Positions 51,790-61,588 of a DNA stretch of 64,000 nucleotides are shown here, piece by piece. The stretch spans positions 90,805-154,804 of the forward strand of contig PEWE01000033.1 in assembly GCA_002779605.1 (NCBI GenBank), in the 5' to 3' direction. The notes under the pieces are model-generated. The model did not search any database, was not told the DNA's origin, and was given only the letters and a program-made list of their open reading frames with translations. The stretch comes from Zetaproteobacteria bacterium CG06_land_8_20_14_3_00_59_53. GTDB taxonomy: Bacteria; Pseudomonadota; Zetaproteobacteria; Mariprofundales; Mariprofundaceae. How positions within the stretch are numbered: position 1 is the stretch's first letter; the number at the start of each line of letters is the position of its first letter. A program made the translations under genes and the position numbers.

Positions 51790-52341
51790 ATGAAAGATAG
51801 TCACTTTCCGTCAAAGCCTGATCACATTCTGATCCTGCATTCCAGCACCGACGGCCACACGCTGGAGATATGCGAAAGGATTCAGTCGATTCTGCAAGAT
51901 CATGGAACCCGGGTTGCGCTGCACCCCGTCCATGCCGCCCCCGCCGATCCGGGCGGCTTCGATAAAATCATCATCGGCGCCCGCATCCGCTACGGCCATC
52001 ATCACCCGGATGTGTACGCTTTCATCGAGCGCCATCAGGCCCTGCTGGCCTCAAGACCCTCCGCCTTCTTCTCGGTGAATCTCGTCGCACGCAAACCGGG
52101 CAAGAGACAACCCGACACCAATCCCTACGTGCGCAAGTTTCTGAAACAGATCGCCTGGAAGCCCGACCTCGTCGCCGTCTTCGCCGGCAAGGTCGATTAC
52201 CGTAAATACGGCTTCTTCGACCGCCAGATGATCCGCATGATCATGCTCCTCACCCACGGCCCCACCCATCCCGACATCGTCGCAGATTTCACAGATTGGG
52301 CGCAGGTTGATGAATTCGCAGAGCTCGTGAGCGGGACATAG
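51790..52341 (+). CDS. hemG: Menaquinone-dependent protoporphyrinogen IX oxidase
   Basis: 183 aa flavodoxin-like FMN protein, late haem biosynthesis at the inner membrane. The FMN loop near the N-terminus (HSSTDGHTLEICERI) and the HemG insert FFSVNLVARKPGKRQPDTN...KFLKQ and AGKVDYRKYGFFDRQMIRMIM are present. Weak ribosome-binding site. Shares haem function with the nearby hemL. Confidence 0.9.
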   Translation: MKDSHFPSKPDHILILHSSTDGHTLEICERIQSILQDHGTRVALHPVHAAPADPGGFDKIIIGARIRYGHHHPDVYAFIERHQALLASRPSAFFSVNLVARKPGKRQPDTNPYVRKFLKQIAWKPDLVAVFAGKVDYRKYGFFDRQMIRMIMLLTHGPTHPDIVADFTDWAQVDEFAELVSGT

Positions 52342-52423
52342 CAACTCGAAAGCCTTTTCCAGAGCGATCCCTTGCGGAAAGGAGCTTCAGAAGCTAACCC
52401 AATAGCAGGCACACCGGAGGCAC

Positions 52424-52816
52424 ATGATGGAAATTTCCATTCTCATCGCGCAGATCGCGGCAGTGATGTATCTGGCGGTTTCGCTGGGCGCTTTTCTCAA
52501 CAGGGATTATTTCCGCAAAATCATTGAAGATTTTTACGGCAATGCCGGGCTGACCTATATCGGGGGATTTATGGCGCTTGTGACAGGCGCTCTGATTGTG
52601 CATTTCCACAACCATTGGGTGAGCGACTGGACGCTACTGGTTACGCTGCTGGGCTGGCTGGCGCTGATCAAGGGCGTGCTGATCATTATTATGCCGGAGC
52701 AAATACACCGGTCTTCCAGAGGCTTGATGACGAATTCGGGGATCAAAGTCTTTCCGTTTGTTACACTACTGCTCGGGCTGCTGTTCGCGTATTTCGGATT
52801 CATGCAGCCGCACTAA
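52424..52816 (+). CDS. Small inner-membrane protein, unknown function
   Basis: 130 aa with four predicted membrane helices (ISILIAQIAAVMYLAVSLG, TYIGGFMALVTGALIVHFH, TLLVTLLGWLALIKGVLI, FPFVTLLLGLLFAYFGF) joined by short loops. No recognised domain. An imperfect hairpin lies in the gap from hemG at 52350-52386. Followed by the VOC gene. Confidence 0.7.
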   Translation: MMEISILIAQIAAVMYLAVSLGAFLNRDYFRKIIEDFYGNAGLTYIGGFMALVTGALIVHFHNHWVSDWTLLVTLLGWLALIKGVLIIIMPEQIHRSSRGLMTNSGIKVFPFVTLLLGLLFAYFGFMQPH

Positions 52817-52838
52817 GGGCCGATCGGGGGTACCCACC

Positions 52839-53246
52839 ATGCAACCAAGAATCAGCATGATCACGCTGGGTGTCACGGACATGCAGCGCGCGGTGGATTT
52901 CTATGAAGTGGGACTTGGCTTCCCGCGCATGGATTCGCCACCCGAGGTGGCATTCTTCACCCTCAACGGCACCTGGCTGGGACTGTTCGGCAGGGAGTCA
53001 CTGGCTGAAGATGCCACCGTCCCCGTCGAAGGCAGTGGATTCAACGGCTTCGCGCTGGCACATAATGTGCACTCCGAGGAAGAGGTCGAAGCGGTGCTGG
53101 CGCAAGCCGTGACCGCCGGTGCCCGACTGGTTAAGCCCGGACAGAAAACCTTCTGGGGCGGATATGCCGGCTACTTCAGCGATCCCGACGGGCATCTCTG
53201 GGAGGTGGCGCACAACCCCTTCTTCTGGATCGGCCCCGAGGATTGA
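52839..53246 (+). CDS. VOC-family (glyoxalase-fold) protein
   Basis: 135 aa, one betaalphabetabetabeta pair: ITLGVTDMQRAVDFYEVGLG and the C-terminal GYFSDPDGHLWEVAHNP, the usual metal Glu and His positions of glyoxalase/dioxygenase/bleomycin-binding proteins. The substrate is unknown. GGGGGT precedes ATG 52839. Confidence 0.87.
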   Translation: MQPRISMITLGVTDMQRAVDFYEVGLGFPRMDSPPEVAFFTLNGTWLGLFGRESLAEDATVPVEGSGFNGFALAHNVHSEEEVEAVLAQAVTAGARLVKPGQKTFWGGYAGYFSDPDGHLWEVAHNPFFWIGPED

Positions 53247-53354
53247 ACAGCTTCAGGCCCCCTTCCCCGGCACAATAAAACGGGGCTGGTTCCGACAGGG
53301 TCATGGTGGCAACATCGGGGCCGTTCACGATTCCGGTTCACCGAGGTGGTCGCC

Positions 53355-54602
53355 ATGACCCAGTCCCTTTCCTTCGCCAGACACGGCGACAAGCGCAACT
53401 CCGATTTCTTCAATGAATATCTGGTCAAACTACTCGAAGAGCGTGACCGCTCGGGATTGACCGATAACATCCACGAGATCGACGCGATGATGATCACCGT
53501 CGATCCGGGGCATTCGATCCGCTATATCGCGGAGCTCGCACTGATGACCCCCTATCACTATCTGGTGACGCTGGAGAGCGAGAGCCACTGGACGCATATC
53601 CTGCGCATCGACATGAACTCGCCGGATTTTCTGGTGCGCGAGGTAAAGGATCCGAACACCCGCGGCATCTTCCGCAGCCTCAACGAGGTGTACCCTATCG
53701 GCCAGCACAAGCCGAACAGCCGGTATATGGGCGAGATCCTGCGTGTCAGCGATCTGCATGACGTGGTGCAATGCCAGCAGGATCGCGAATTCCGCTTCTT
53801 CTCGCAGGATGAGGTGCGCAAACTGGAACTGCCGGGCAATCTCGCCATCGGCAAGCCATCGCCTTACACGCACAATATCGTCGCCTACATGGAGCGCCCG
53901 AAAGATCAGATCCGCACCTATGCGCTGGGTATCAGCAGCATCCGCGACGATGTGCAGGAAGCTTATCTGGCCGCCAAGGAGAAACAGGCCGAACTTGGTA
54001 TCGACAAGCTGATCCTGCCCATCGACCACCTGGCCACCCGCGTGTACAGCCAGAACCGCGAGGTCGCCATCCTCGAATACCTGTCGCTTTCCAGTTATTA
54101 CTACTGGGGCTCCTACGATATCACCGACCAGAACTCCTCGACCAACGTCACCAAGAGCGTGCATCACTCGGATGAGATGCGCAGCCCGGCCAAGGTATTC
54201 ACCGCCAACAACACCCCCTACTTCGTCAACCATCTGGAAAAGCTGCCCTCGCCCACCGAAACCTTCGTGCGCAACTACGGCCCGCGCCTGCATCATCTGG
54301 CCATCGCGGTCAGCGATGAAACCCTGCCGCAGGATCAGCATGGCATGGACAATATCGACTTCGTTGTCAGCCAGATCGCCTCGCAGGGCCGCAACTTTCT
54401 GCTCGATGTGATCGGCTCCAAGGAGGATGGCTTAAAGCAGATATTCTCCAGTGCCTCCGAGCATTCCTCGCTGATCATCGAATATGTGCAGCGCTTCGGC
54501 GACTTTCAGGGCTTCTTCACCAAGGACAACGTCGCCGAACTCACCCGTGCAGCCGGCGTGGAAGAAGAGTTGATCCAATTACAAGCGGCTTCCAAGGCAT
54601 AA
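53355..54602 (+). CDS. VOC-fold dioxygenase-like protein resembling 4-hydroxyphenylpyruvate dioxygenase
   Basis: 415 aa. The C-terminal half has three possible Fe(II) ligands in HPPD order: His225 (LPIDHLATRV), His314 (LHHLAIAV) and Glu376 (LIIEYVQRFGDFQGF), and the segment LKQIFSS resembles the LLQIFT strand of HPPD. The N-terminal half (residues 1-200) has no matching HPPD motif. ATG at 53355 follows GAGGTGG; GTG 53346 would add three residues. Whether it uses hydroxyphenylpyruvate is unknown; the ligands are inferred from memory. Confidence 0.7.
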   Translation: MTQSLSFARHGDKRNSDFFNEYLVKLLEERDRSGLTDNIHEIDAMMITVDPGHSIRYIAELALMTPYHYLVTLESESHWTHILRIDMNSPDFLVREVKDPNTRGIFRSLNEVYPIGQHKPNSRYMGEILRVSDLHDVVQCQQDREFRFFSQDEVRKLELPGNLAIGKPSPYTHNIVAYMERPKDQIRTYALGISSIRDDVQEAYLAAKEKQAELGIDKLILPIDHLATRVYSQNREVAILEYLSLSSYYYWGSYDITDQNSSTNVTKSVHHSDEMRSPAKVFTANNTPYFVNHLEKLPSPTETFVRNYGPRLHHLAIAVSDETLPQDQHGMDNIDFVVSQIASQGRNFLLDVIGSKEDGLKQIFSSASEHSSLIIEYVQRFGDFQGFFTKDNVAELTRAAGVEEELIQLQAASKA

Positions 54603-54706
54603 ATCCACCGGACCGGCAACTACGCCACAGGTGCATTCCGCAAGCGATTTCTGCATGATTCGCCGCATGCGAATGCCTGCCGCGCCATCGACAACCGGAG
54701 CTACCC

Positions 54707-55432
54707 ATGTTTGAACTGATCCCCGCCATCGACCTGAAGGGTGGCCATTGTGTGCGCCTGAAACAGGGACGCATGGAAGATGCTACGGTATACGGCGACG
54801 ATCCGGCCGCCATGGCGCTGCACTGGCAGAGGCTGGGAGCCACGCGCATGCATGTGGTGGATCTGGACGGAGCCTTTGCCGGCAAACCCGCGAACAGGGC
54901 TGCCATCGAAGGCATCTGCAAGGCGCTGGATATTCCCGTGCAGCTGGGCGGCGGCCTGCGCGACCTGTCCATGATCGAGGGCATGCTCAATCTCGGCGTG
55001 CAGCGTGTGATTCTGGGCTCCGTGGCCGTATCGAATCCGGCACTGGTGCGCCAGGCCTGCGAGGCCTTTCCCGGGCAAGTCTGTGTCGGTATCGACGCCA
55101 AGGGTGGCATGGTGGCCGTGCACGGCTGGGATGATGTGACCGATGTGGCGGCTGTCGATCTGGCCCGTAAGTTCGAGGACGACGGGGTGGCCGCCATCAT
55201 CTACACCGATATCGCCCGCGACGGCATGCTTTCCGGTCCGAACATCGAGGAAACCGTGAATCTCGCTAAATCCATTTCCATCCCCGTCATCGTCTCCGGC
55301 GGCATCGCACGGCTGGAAGACGCGCAGGCCTGCGCCGCGCACCTGAGCGACGGCATCTGCGGTGCCATCACCGGTCGTGCCATCTACGAGGGCACGCTCG
55401 ATTTCGCCGCCACCCTCGAAGCACTGAAGTGA
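54707..55432 (+). CDS. hisA: Phosphoribosylformimino-AICAR ribotide isomerase
   Basis: 241 aa TIM barrel of histidine synthesis. Asp9 (PAIDLKGG) and the Asp of YTDIARDG act as the catalytic pair; the two phosphate-binding half-barrel repeats ([17 protein letters not shown]) are visible. Precedes hisF by 10 bases. Confidence 0.96.
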   Translation: MFELIPAIDLKGGHCVRLKQGRMEDATVYGDDPAAMALHWQRLGATRMHVVDLDGAFAGKPANRAAIEGICKALDIPVQLGGGLRDLSMIEGMLNLGVQRVILGSVAVSNPALVRQACEAFPGQVCVGIDAKGGMVAVHGWDDVTDVAAVDLARKFEDDGVAAIIYTDIARDGMLSGPNIEETVNLAKSISIPVIVSGGIARLEDAQACAAHLSDGICGAITGRAIYEGTLDFAATLEALK

Positions 55433-55442
55433 GTCATCCGCC

Positions 55443-56213
55443 ATGCTGAGCAAACGCATCATCCCCTGCCTTGATGTCGCCCACGGGCGCGTGGTCAAGG
55501 GCGTGCAGTTCGTGGATATCATCGATGCCGGCGATCCGGTGGAAGCGGCCATCAAGTACGACGAGCAGGGTGCCGACGAGCTTTGTTTTCTGGATATCCG
55601 TGCCAGCCATGAAAGTCGCGACACGCTGTATCATATGGTCACCGAGGTCGCCGAACATGTATTCATGCCGCTGACCGTGGGCGGCGGCGTGAAGGCGCTG
55701 GGCGATATCGAAAACCTGCTGCATGCCGGGGCTGACAAGGTATCCATCAACACCGCAGCACTGTTCACGCCGGAACTGGTGAGAGACGCGGCCGAACGCT
55801 TCGGCTCCTCCACCATCGTGGTGGCCATCGATGCCAAGCGCGTGGACGACGAATGCGAAGGCCACTGGGAATGCTTCACGCACGGCGGACGCAAGGCCAC
55901 CGGCATCAATGCCGTGGAATGGGCGCAGAAGATGTCCGACTTCGGTGCCGGCGAGATTCTTCTAACAAGTATGGATGCCGACGGCACCAAGGCGGGCTAC
56001 GACATCCCGCTGACCCGCGCTGTCTCCAATGCGGTCACAGCCAATGTGATCGCCTCCGGCGGCGTGGGTACGCTCGAGCATATGGCTGAAGGACTGACCG
56101 CCGGGCGCGCCGATGCGGTGTTGGCTGCCAGCATCTTCCATTTCGGCACCTTCACCATCCGGCAGACCAAGGAATTCCTGGCGGCACGCGGTATCCCCGT
56201 CCGCCTCACATGA
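55443..56213 (+). CDS. hisF: Imidazole glycerol phosphate synthase cyclase subunit
   Basis: 256 aa TIM barrel, partner of HisH. Asp11 in PCLDVAHGR and the Asp of VVAIDAKR are catalytic; [13 protein letters not shown] and [12 protein letters not shown] bind the phosphates. hisH is not in the window. Confidence 0.97.
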   Translation: MLSKRIIPCLDVAHGRVVKGVQFVDIIDAGDPVEAAIKYDEQGADELCFLDIRASHESRDTLYHMVTEVAEHVFMPLTVGGGVKALGDIENLLHAGADKVSINTAALFTPELVRDAAERFGSSTIVVAIDAKRVDDECEGHWECFTHGGRKATGINAVEWAQKMSDFGAGEILLTSMDADGTKAGYDIPLTRAVSNAVTANVIASGGVGTLEHMAEGLTAGRADAVLAASIFHFGTFTIRQTKEFLAARGIPVRLT

Positions 56214-56235
56214 TGTTCTGCGACAACTACTGAAT

Positions 56236-56257
56236 GCGACGGACAAGCCCGCTTTTT
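56236..56257 (+). terminator. Weak candidate terminator after hisF
   Basis: A short GC stem (GCG..GG with CC.CGC, with a bulge) followed by six T, 22 bases past the hisF stop. Only a candidate. Confidence 0.3.
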
Positions 56258-56299
56258 TCTCACGGTTCTCCTCCGGCTGCCGCCCGCTAGACTGACGCG

Positions 56300-56887
56300 A
56301 TGGAATGGGCACAACACTTCGTCGAGCACTACGGCTACTGGGCCGTTTTTATCTGGACATTCATCGAAGGCGAATCGGTATTCATCGCCGCCGCCGCACT
56401 TGCAGCAGTACATATCATGGACCCGTGGAAGGTCATCATCGTGGCAGCCTGCGGCGCCTTTATGGGTCATATGGTGTTCTTCTGGCTCGGTCGCTGGAAA
56501 GGCATGCAGCTGATCCTCTCCGTTCCTGTTCTGGCCCGGCACTATCCGAAAGCCAATCTCATTCTGGATAAATACGCCCACTGGTCGATCTTCATCTTCC
56601 AGTACCTGTATGGCACGCGCATTGTCGCCGCTATCCTGTTCGGCTGTTCCAGCATCGAATTCTGGCGCTTCTTCCTGCTGCAGATCGTCAACTGTATTTC
56701 ATGGGCCTTCATCATCTACGCCGTAGGGCATGCGCTGGGAACAGCAGGCATGGCCATCATGGACCGCTTCGGTCTTGTCGGCCTGTTCGTGGTCCTCGGA
56801 GCTGCCGCCCTGACCGCTCTGGTTTGTTACTGGCGGTTCGGCCATCACCATTTCATGCACCACTTCGGTAGAGACAACAAGAACTAA
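56300..56887 (+). CDS. DedA-family membrane protein
   Basis: 195 aa, about five membrane segments. The DedA/VTT features are FIEGESVFIAAAALAA, FMGHMVFFWLGRWKG and a basic RFGHHHFMHHF tail. Homologues are phospholipid scramblases or flippases involved in membrane homeostasis. Starts 86 bases after hisF. Confidence 0.85.
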   Translation: MEWAQHFVEHYGYWAVFIWTFIEGESVFIAAAALAAVHIMDPWKVIIVAACGAFMGHMVFFWLGRWKGMQLILSVPVLARHYPKANLILDKYAHWSIFIFQYLYGTRIVAAILFGCSSIEFWRFFLLQIVNCISWAFIIYAVGHALGTAGMAIMDRFGLVGLFVVLGAAALTALVCYWRFGHHHFMHHFGRDNKN

Positions 56888-56934
56888 GCCCCGCCTTCTG
56901 CGCTATAATCGTTTCCGGAAACAAGGAGCGCGCG

Positions 56935-57738
56935 ATGCAGCCAGGATTCAGACCCGCAGCCGTTGCCGGGATGTTCTATCCGGTCGAACCAACCGAGCTA
57001 CAAAGCATGGTGGACGGCATGCTGTCAGCCGCAGCGCCATCCTCACCCGGCACGGCTAAGGCCCTGATCGTACCGCATGCCGGCTACATCTATTCCGGCC
57101 CCACAGCTGCCATCGCCTATGCGACACTGAACCGCAAGCGCATCCACCGCGTCGTGCTGCTCGGTCCGGTGCATCGTGTCCCGGTTCGCGGTCTGGCGCT
57201 GCCAGAGGCTGATGCCTTCGCCACGCCGCTCGGGACGATTCCTCTCGACACCGCCGGCATGCAGGCCATCGAGTATCTGCCACAGGTAAGCCGCAATGCT
57301 CCGGCCCATGCCCTCGAGCATTCACTGGAAGTGCAACTCCCCTTTCTGCAACGCTGCCTCGATGACTTCACCCTGCTGCCGCTGGCGGTCGGCGATGCCA
57401 CACCCGAGGAGGTCGCCGAAGTGCTTGCTGCAACCTGGAACGGGGAGGAAACCCTGATTCTGATCAGTTCGGACCTTTCGCATTTCCACCCCTATGCCGA
57501 GGCGCAACGTATCGATGCGGGCACCGCCGATGCCATCCGGCATTTCCGGATTCCGATCCAGCACGGACAGGCCTGTGGCGCCACCCCGGTCAACGGTCTG
57601 CTGCTGATGGCAGCGCGTGAGGGCATGACCTGCAGGCAACTGGATGTGTGCAATTCAGGCGACACGGCGGGCGACAAAAACCGCGTGGTCGGTTACGGCG
57701 CATTCGCCTTTTACGAGGATGATCGTCGTGTCGCATGA
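56935..57738 (+). CDS. AmmeMemoRadiSam system protein B (MEMO1 family)
   Basis: 267 aa. MEMO1 family with putative metal-binding His in PHAGYIYSGP, VHRVPVRG, HSLEVQLPFL and DLSHF and a Cys in QACGATPVNG; human MEMO1 binds iron or copper. AAGGAG precedes ATG 56935. Followed by system A (AMMECR1) and a radical SAM enzyme. Confidence 0.92.
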   Translation: MQPGFRPAAVAGMFYPVEPTELQSMVDGMLSAAAPSSPGTAKALIVPHAGYIYSGPTAAIAYATLNRKRIHRVVLLGPVHRVPVRGLALPEADAFATPLGTIPLDTAGMQAIEYLPQVSRNAPAHALEHSLEVQLPFLQRCLDDFTLLPLAVGDATPEEVAEVLAATWNGEETLILISSDLSHFHPYAEAQRIDAGTADAIRHFRIPIQHGQACGATPVNGLLLMAAREGMTCRQLDVCNSGDTAGDKNRVVGYGAFAFYEDDRRVA

Positions 57739-58306
57739 GGCTGGCGATACATTCAACGGAGCCGTCCTTCCGGCCATGGCACGGAGCGCCATCGCCGCAC
57801 ATCTTGGATTGTCTGAAAGGCAACCCGTCCCGGATGCAGCATGGTTGCATCAGAACGGAGCCTGTTTCGTCACCCTGCACAAGCATGGTGTGCTGCGCGG
57901 CTGCATCGGCAGCCTCGTTGCGTATCGCCCGCTCGGCGAGGATGTGGTTGCCAATGCCATTGCCGCAGCCTTCCACGATCCGCGCTTTCCCCCATTGTCC
58001 TCTGATGAATTCGGGGAGATAGATATCGAGATCTCGTTACTTTCCAGGCCGGAGCCTGTGCGTGTGGCAGACGAGGCAGCATTGATCACACAACTGCGCC
58101 CCGGCGTGGACGGCGTGATTCTGGAATACGGTGCGCACCGCTCCACCTTTCTGCCGCAGGTATGGGAGCAACTACCTGAGCCTGCCCTGTTTCTCGCTCA
58201 TCTGAAACAAAAGGGAGGGCTGCCTGCCGATTTCTGGCATCCGGAGATGCGCGTATCGCGCTACACGGTGCAGGCCTACCATGAGCAACCGGAGGGTACG
58301 CTCTGA
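57719..58306 (+). CDS. AmmeMemoRadiSam system protein A (AMMECR1 domain)
   Basis: 195 aa. The AMMECR1 signature LRGCIGSLVAYRPLGEDVVANAIAAAF...DPRFPPL is present. The gene start is ATG 57719 (a GTG at 57728 is the alternative with better spacing). It overlaps both neighbours, so the trio is translationally coupled. Function unknown, likely binds nucleic acid or metal. Confidence 0.92.
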   Translation: MIVVSHEAGDTFNGAVLPAMARSAIAAHLGLSERQPVPDAAWLHQNGACFVTLHKHGVLRGCIGSLVAYRPLGEDVVANAIAAAFHDPRFPPLSSDEFGEIDIEISLLSRPEPVRVADEAALITQLRPGVDGVILEYGAHRSTFLPQVWEQLPEPALFLAHLKQKGGLPADFWHPEMRVSRYTVQAYHEQPEGTL

Positions 58307-59388
58307 TGCAGGGCGATTCTTCGCACTTCCCTGCCCGCTTCTGGCACATGCTCGACGACGGGCGTATCCAGTGCGATGTCTGCCCGCGCGACTGCAAGCT
58401 GCACGACGGGCAGCGAGGGCTGTGCTTCGTGCGCAAGCGAGAGGGCGATGCCATGGTGCTGACCACATACGGACGCTCCTCCGGCTTCTGCATCGATCCG
58501 ATCGAGAAGAAACCGCTGAACCACTTCTATCCGGGCTCCTCCGTGCTTTCCTTCGGCACCGCCGGCTGCAACCTGTCCTGCCACTTCTGCCAGAACTGGG
58601 ATATCTCGAAATCGCGCGAATGGGACCGTTTATGCGATCAAGCCTCGCCCGACGAACTGGCCAGAGCCGCGGCCGGCCGCGGCTGCAAGTCCATCGCCTT
58701 CACCTACAACGATCCGGTGATCTTTCTGGAATACGCCGTGGATGCCGCGAAAGCCTGCCATGAGGCGGGCATCAAAACCGTGGCTGTCACCGCAGGCTAC
58801 ATCCATCCCGAAGCGCGAAAGGAATTCTTTTCGACGATGGATGCAGCCAATGTGGACCTGAAAGGGTTTACCGAGGAATTCTATCACAAGCTCTGCGCAG
58901 GCCACCTGCAACCGGTACTGGATACGCTTGAATATCTGGTGCATGAAACAGGTGTGTGGACCGAGATCACCACCCTGCTGATTCCCGGACAGAATGATTC
59001 GGATGAAGAACTGAGCGCCATGTGCGATTGGATCGCCAGTCATCTTGGCCCGGATGTGCCCCTGCATTTCACGGCCTTTCACCCCGACTGGAAGATGCGC
59101 AATATCCCCGCCACCCCGCCATCCACCTTAAGCCGCGCCCGACAGATCGCACTCAATGCCGGCCTGCACCATGTGTACACCGGCAATGTGCACGACAGCG
59201 AAGGCGGCACCACCTTCTGTCCCGCCTGCCATGCCGCCCTGATCATGCGCGACTGGTACAACATCCTCGACTACCGCCTCACCGACGATGGCCATTGCCC
59301 CGACTGCGGCAAGGCCATCGCCGGACGATTCACACATTTCAACGGAGCATTCGGCGCACGCCGTATTCCGGTTCATCTACACCCGTAG
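58306..59388 (+). CDS. AmmeMemoRadiSam system radical SAM enzyme
   Basis: 360 aa. CxxxCxxC cluster Cys88, Cys92 and Cys95 (AGCNLSCHFCQNW) binds the 4Fe-4S centre, with extra cysteines at the N-terminus (CDVCPRDC) and C-terminus (CPACH, CPDCGK). A PflA-like enzyme: FTYNDPVIFLEYAVDAAKA and FTAFHPDWKM are typical. Its substrate is unknown. Confidence 0.93.
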   Translation: MQGDSSHFPARFWHMLDDGRIQCDVCPRDCKLHDGQRGLCFVRKREGDAMVLTTYGRSSGFCIDPIEKKPLNHFYPGSSVLSFGTAGCNLSCHFCQNWDISKSREWDRLCDQASPDELARAAAGRGCKSIAFTYNDPVIFLEYAVDAAKACHEAGIKTVAVTAGYIHPEARKEFFSTMDAANVDLKGFTEEFYHKLCAGHLQPVLDTLEYLVHETGVWTEITTLLIPGQNDSDEELSAMCDWIASHLGPDVPLHFTAFHPDWKMRNIPATPPSTLSRARQIALNAGLHHVYTGNVHDSEGGTTFCPACHAALIMRDWYNILDYRLTDDGHCPDCGKAIAGRFTHFNGAFGARRIPVHLHP

Positions 59389-59395
59389 AACGACT

Positions 59396-60556
59396 TCAGG
59401 CGGCAGCCTGAGCAGGGAATCCGATCTTCGCCGAGTCCAACACCGTGCGCCCCGGCAGGAAACGGGACATATCCAGTTCCGGTGGAGTGCCGGCCATCCA
59501 GCGGCTGATGATGTGTGCGGTGATCGGGGCCAGCGCCACACCGTTGCGATAATGTCCGGATGCCACCCACAGACCGGGACATTCATGCACCGGACCGATG
59601 AACGGCAGGCCGTCGGGCGAACCGGGTCGGAAACCCATCCACTGCTGTTCGATACTGGTATCGGCCAGCCCCGGCAGCAGGCGGGTCAGTGCATTGAGCA
59701 TGGCCTGCACCTCGGCCACCGTGTTGCCTGTTCTGAATCCGACCATCTCCATGCTCGCGCCGACCAGAATGCGACCGTCGGCGCGGGGAACGAAATAGGC
59801 CCGGTCATGCTTGACGATATGGGTAAGCGCGCCCGGCTCACCCTTGAGCAGCACGATCTGCCCCTTCACCGGCTTCACCGGCAACGAAATACCGATGGAC
59901 TCTGCGAAACCTCCGCTCCAGCTGCCTGCGGCAAGCAGCACCGCATCGGCATGGATCGCGCGGCCATCGGCCAGTTCAACACCAGCGACCCGGCCGGCCG
60001 CATCGATCAGGCCGCTGACCTCCGCCTGCTCGATGATCTCGACCTGCTCTTTTTCCAGCACCGCATGCACCGCAGCAAGAAGTCTCGGATTGCGCACCTG
60101 TGCCACTTCCGGCCAGACCAATGCGCCAGATGTGTCACCGGCCAGCAGAGGTTCGTGGTGGCGGGCTTGGACTGCATCCAGCTCCCTCACCTGCCAGCCG
60201 AAGCGCTGCGACCAATCGAGTGCAGCCTGCCGGTGATCGACCGCATCATCCGGGAAGAACGGGATCATCAGGCCGCTTTGCAGCCATTCCGGCGAGATAC
60301 CGGTCAGCACCGATAGCTCCTGCTGCAAACCGGGGAACATGGCCAGGCTGGCATCCACCAGCCGGGTGAAATCATCCGGATACAGCCATGGCTGGATCGG
60401 GCAGAGGATGCCCGCTCCGGCCCAGGAAGATTCACGACCCAATTGCCCCCGCTCGACAATCACCGGCTGCATGCCGAGTTGTTTCAATCGCCATGCGCTA
60501 AGGCATCCGATGATGCCGCCGCCGATAATGGCGACGCGAACCGGTGTTGCTGCCAT
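59396..60556 (-). CDS. thiO: Glycine oxidase ThiO-type FAD-dependent amine oxidase
   Basis: 386 aa flavoprotein of the DAO family. FAD dinucleotide motif AIIGGGIIGCLSAWRL near residue 9, then SSWAGAGILCPIQPW and C-terminal GFRPGSPDGLPFIGP...GLWVASGHYRNGVALAP. Thiamine synthesis role (glycine to iminoglycine) is likely, but no thiG or thiS lies nearby. Its stop is 8 bases from that of the radical SAM gene (convergent). Confidence 0.85.
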   Translation of the reverse strand: MAATPVRVAIIGGGIIGCLSAWRLKQLGMQPVIVERGQLGRESSWAGAGILCPIQPWLYPDDFTRLVDASLAMFPGLQQELSVLTGISPEWLQSGLMIPFFPDDAVDHRQAALDWSQRFGWQVRELDAVQARHHEPLLAGDTSGALVWPEVAQVRNPRLLAAVHAVLEKEQVEIIEQAEVSGLIDAAGRVAGVELADGRAIHADAVLLAAGSWSGGFAESIGISLPVKPVKGQIVLLKGEPGALTHIVKHDRAYFVPRADGRILVGASMEMVGFRTGNTVAEVQAMLNALTRLLPGLADTSIEQQWMGFRPGSPDGLPFIGPVHECPGLWVASGHYRNGVALAPITAHIISRWMAGTPPELDMSRFLPGRTVLDSAKIGFPAQAAA

Positions 60557-60649
60557 GATGAACGCTCCCTTGCTGATCCGTCTGTTGCCAGTTCAGGTCG
60601 GCCAAAGCCTGCGGATGCCTTTATGCCGTATAGCCGCTAACATGCCGCG

Positions 60650-61588
60650 ATGCGGAAAACCTCTGAAACGTCACCCGCCGCGCATGTGCAGAAATCCTAT
60701 CAGCACTGTATGGCTCTGGCACGGAATCACTACGAAAACTTTCCCACCGCCTCGCGCCTGATCCGCGCCGAGCTGCGGCCTGCCGTTGCCGCCATCTATA
60801 CCTTCGCACGCGCGGCCGACGACATGGCCGATGAGGGTGATGAGTCAGCGGATAAACGACTGAAGCAACTCGACGCATGGGAAACCCTGCTGGAACGCTG
60901 CGCGCAGAGCGAAGTGGATCATCCGGTGTTTCTGGCACTCGGCGATGCCATCCGCAGATTCGATCTGCCGGTCTCCTGCCTGCACGACCTGCTCACCGCC
61001 TTCCGCATGGATGTCAGCATCCATGCCTATGCCAGCCTGAACGAACTGCTGTTCTACTGCCGTCACTCGGCCAATCCTGTGGGGCGATTGATGCTGGCCC
61101 TGCATGATGTGCGCACACCGGCCGCACTCACCGCTTCCGATGCCATCTGCATCGCGCTGCAACTGATCAACTTCTGGCAGGACCTGAGCCGCGATCTGCC
61201 CAATGGCCGCTGTTACCTGCCCGATGAATGGTTGCAGCAGGCAGGGTTGAGCCACATGGATCTGCTTGCCGGTGAGCCGGCCGCCGATCTTTCCGCCCGC
61301 CTGCAACCGGTCATGCAGCATGCCCTGACATTCACGGACGATCTGATGCGTCAGGGACGTGTCCTGCCTGCCTATCTCCCCTTCCGGCTGCGCCTGCAGA
61401 TCACCGCCACCATGCGCGGCGGTCTTGCCGTGTTGCACAAAACCGGCAGCGTGGATGCACTGCACATGCGCCCGAAGCTGGGCAGAGCGGACTGGCTGGG
61501 GATTGCACCCGGCGCATTGCTTGACGCGCTATGGCCGGCATCATCGGACAGCAACAGCCGAACAAACCCGGGGAGCCCGACGCCATGA
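60650..61588 (+). CDS. hpnC: Squalene synthase HpnC (presqualene/hydroxysqualene pathway)
   Basis: 312 aa. The two aspartate motifs are AADDMADEGD and FWQDLSRDLPNGRCYLP. Helical trans-isoprenyl diphosphate synthase fold; HpnC with HpnD and HpnE converts farnesyl diphosphate to squalene through hydroxysqualene. Starts 93 bases after the divergent thiO. Overlaps hpnD. Confidence 0.93.
   Translation: MRKTSETSPAAHVQKSYQHCMALARNHYENFPTASRLIRAELRPAVAAIYTFARAADDMADEGDESADKRLKQLDAWETLLERCAQSEVDHPVFLALGDAIRRFDLPVSCLHDLLTAFRMDVSIHAYASLNELLFYCRHSANPVGRLMLALHDVRTPAALTASDAICIALQLINFWQDLSRDLPNGRCYLPDEWLQQAGLSHMDLLAGEPAADLSARLQPVMQHALTFTDDLMRQGRVLPAYLPFRLRLQITATMRGGLAVLHKTGSVDALHMRPKLGRADWLGIAPGALLDALWPASSDSNSRTNPGSPTP

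Noticed and set aside
52350..52386. Imperfect hairpin between hemG and the small membrane protein
   Set aside because: The stem has a bulge and no T-run follows, so it is not supported as a terminator.
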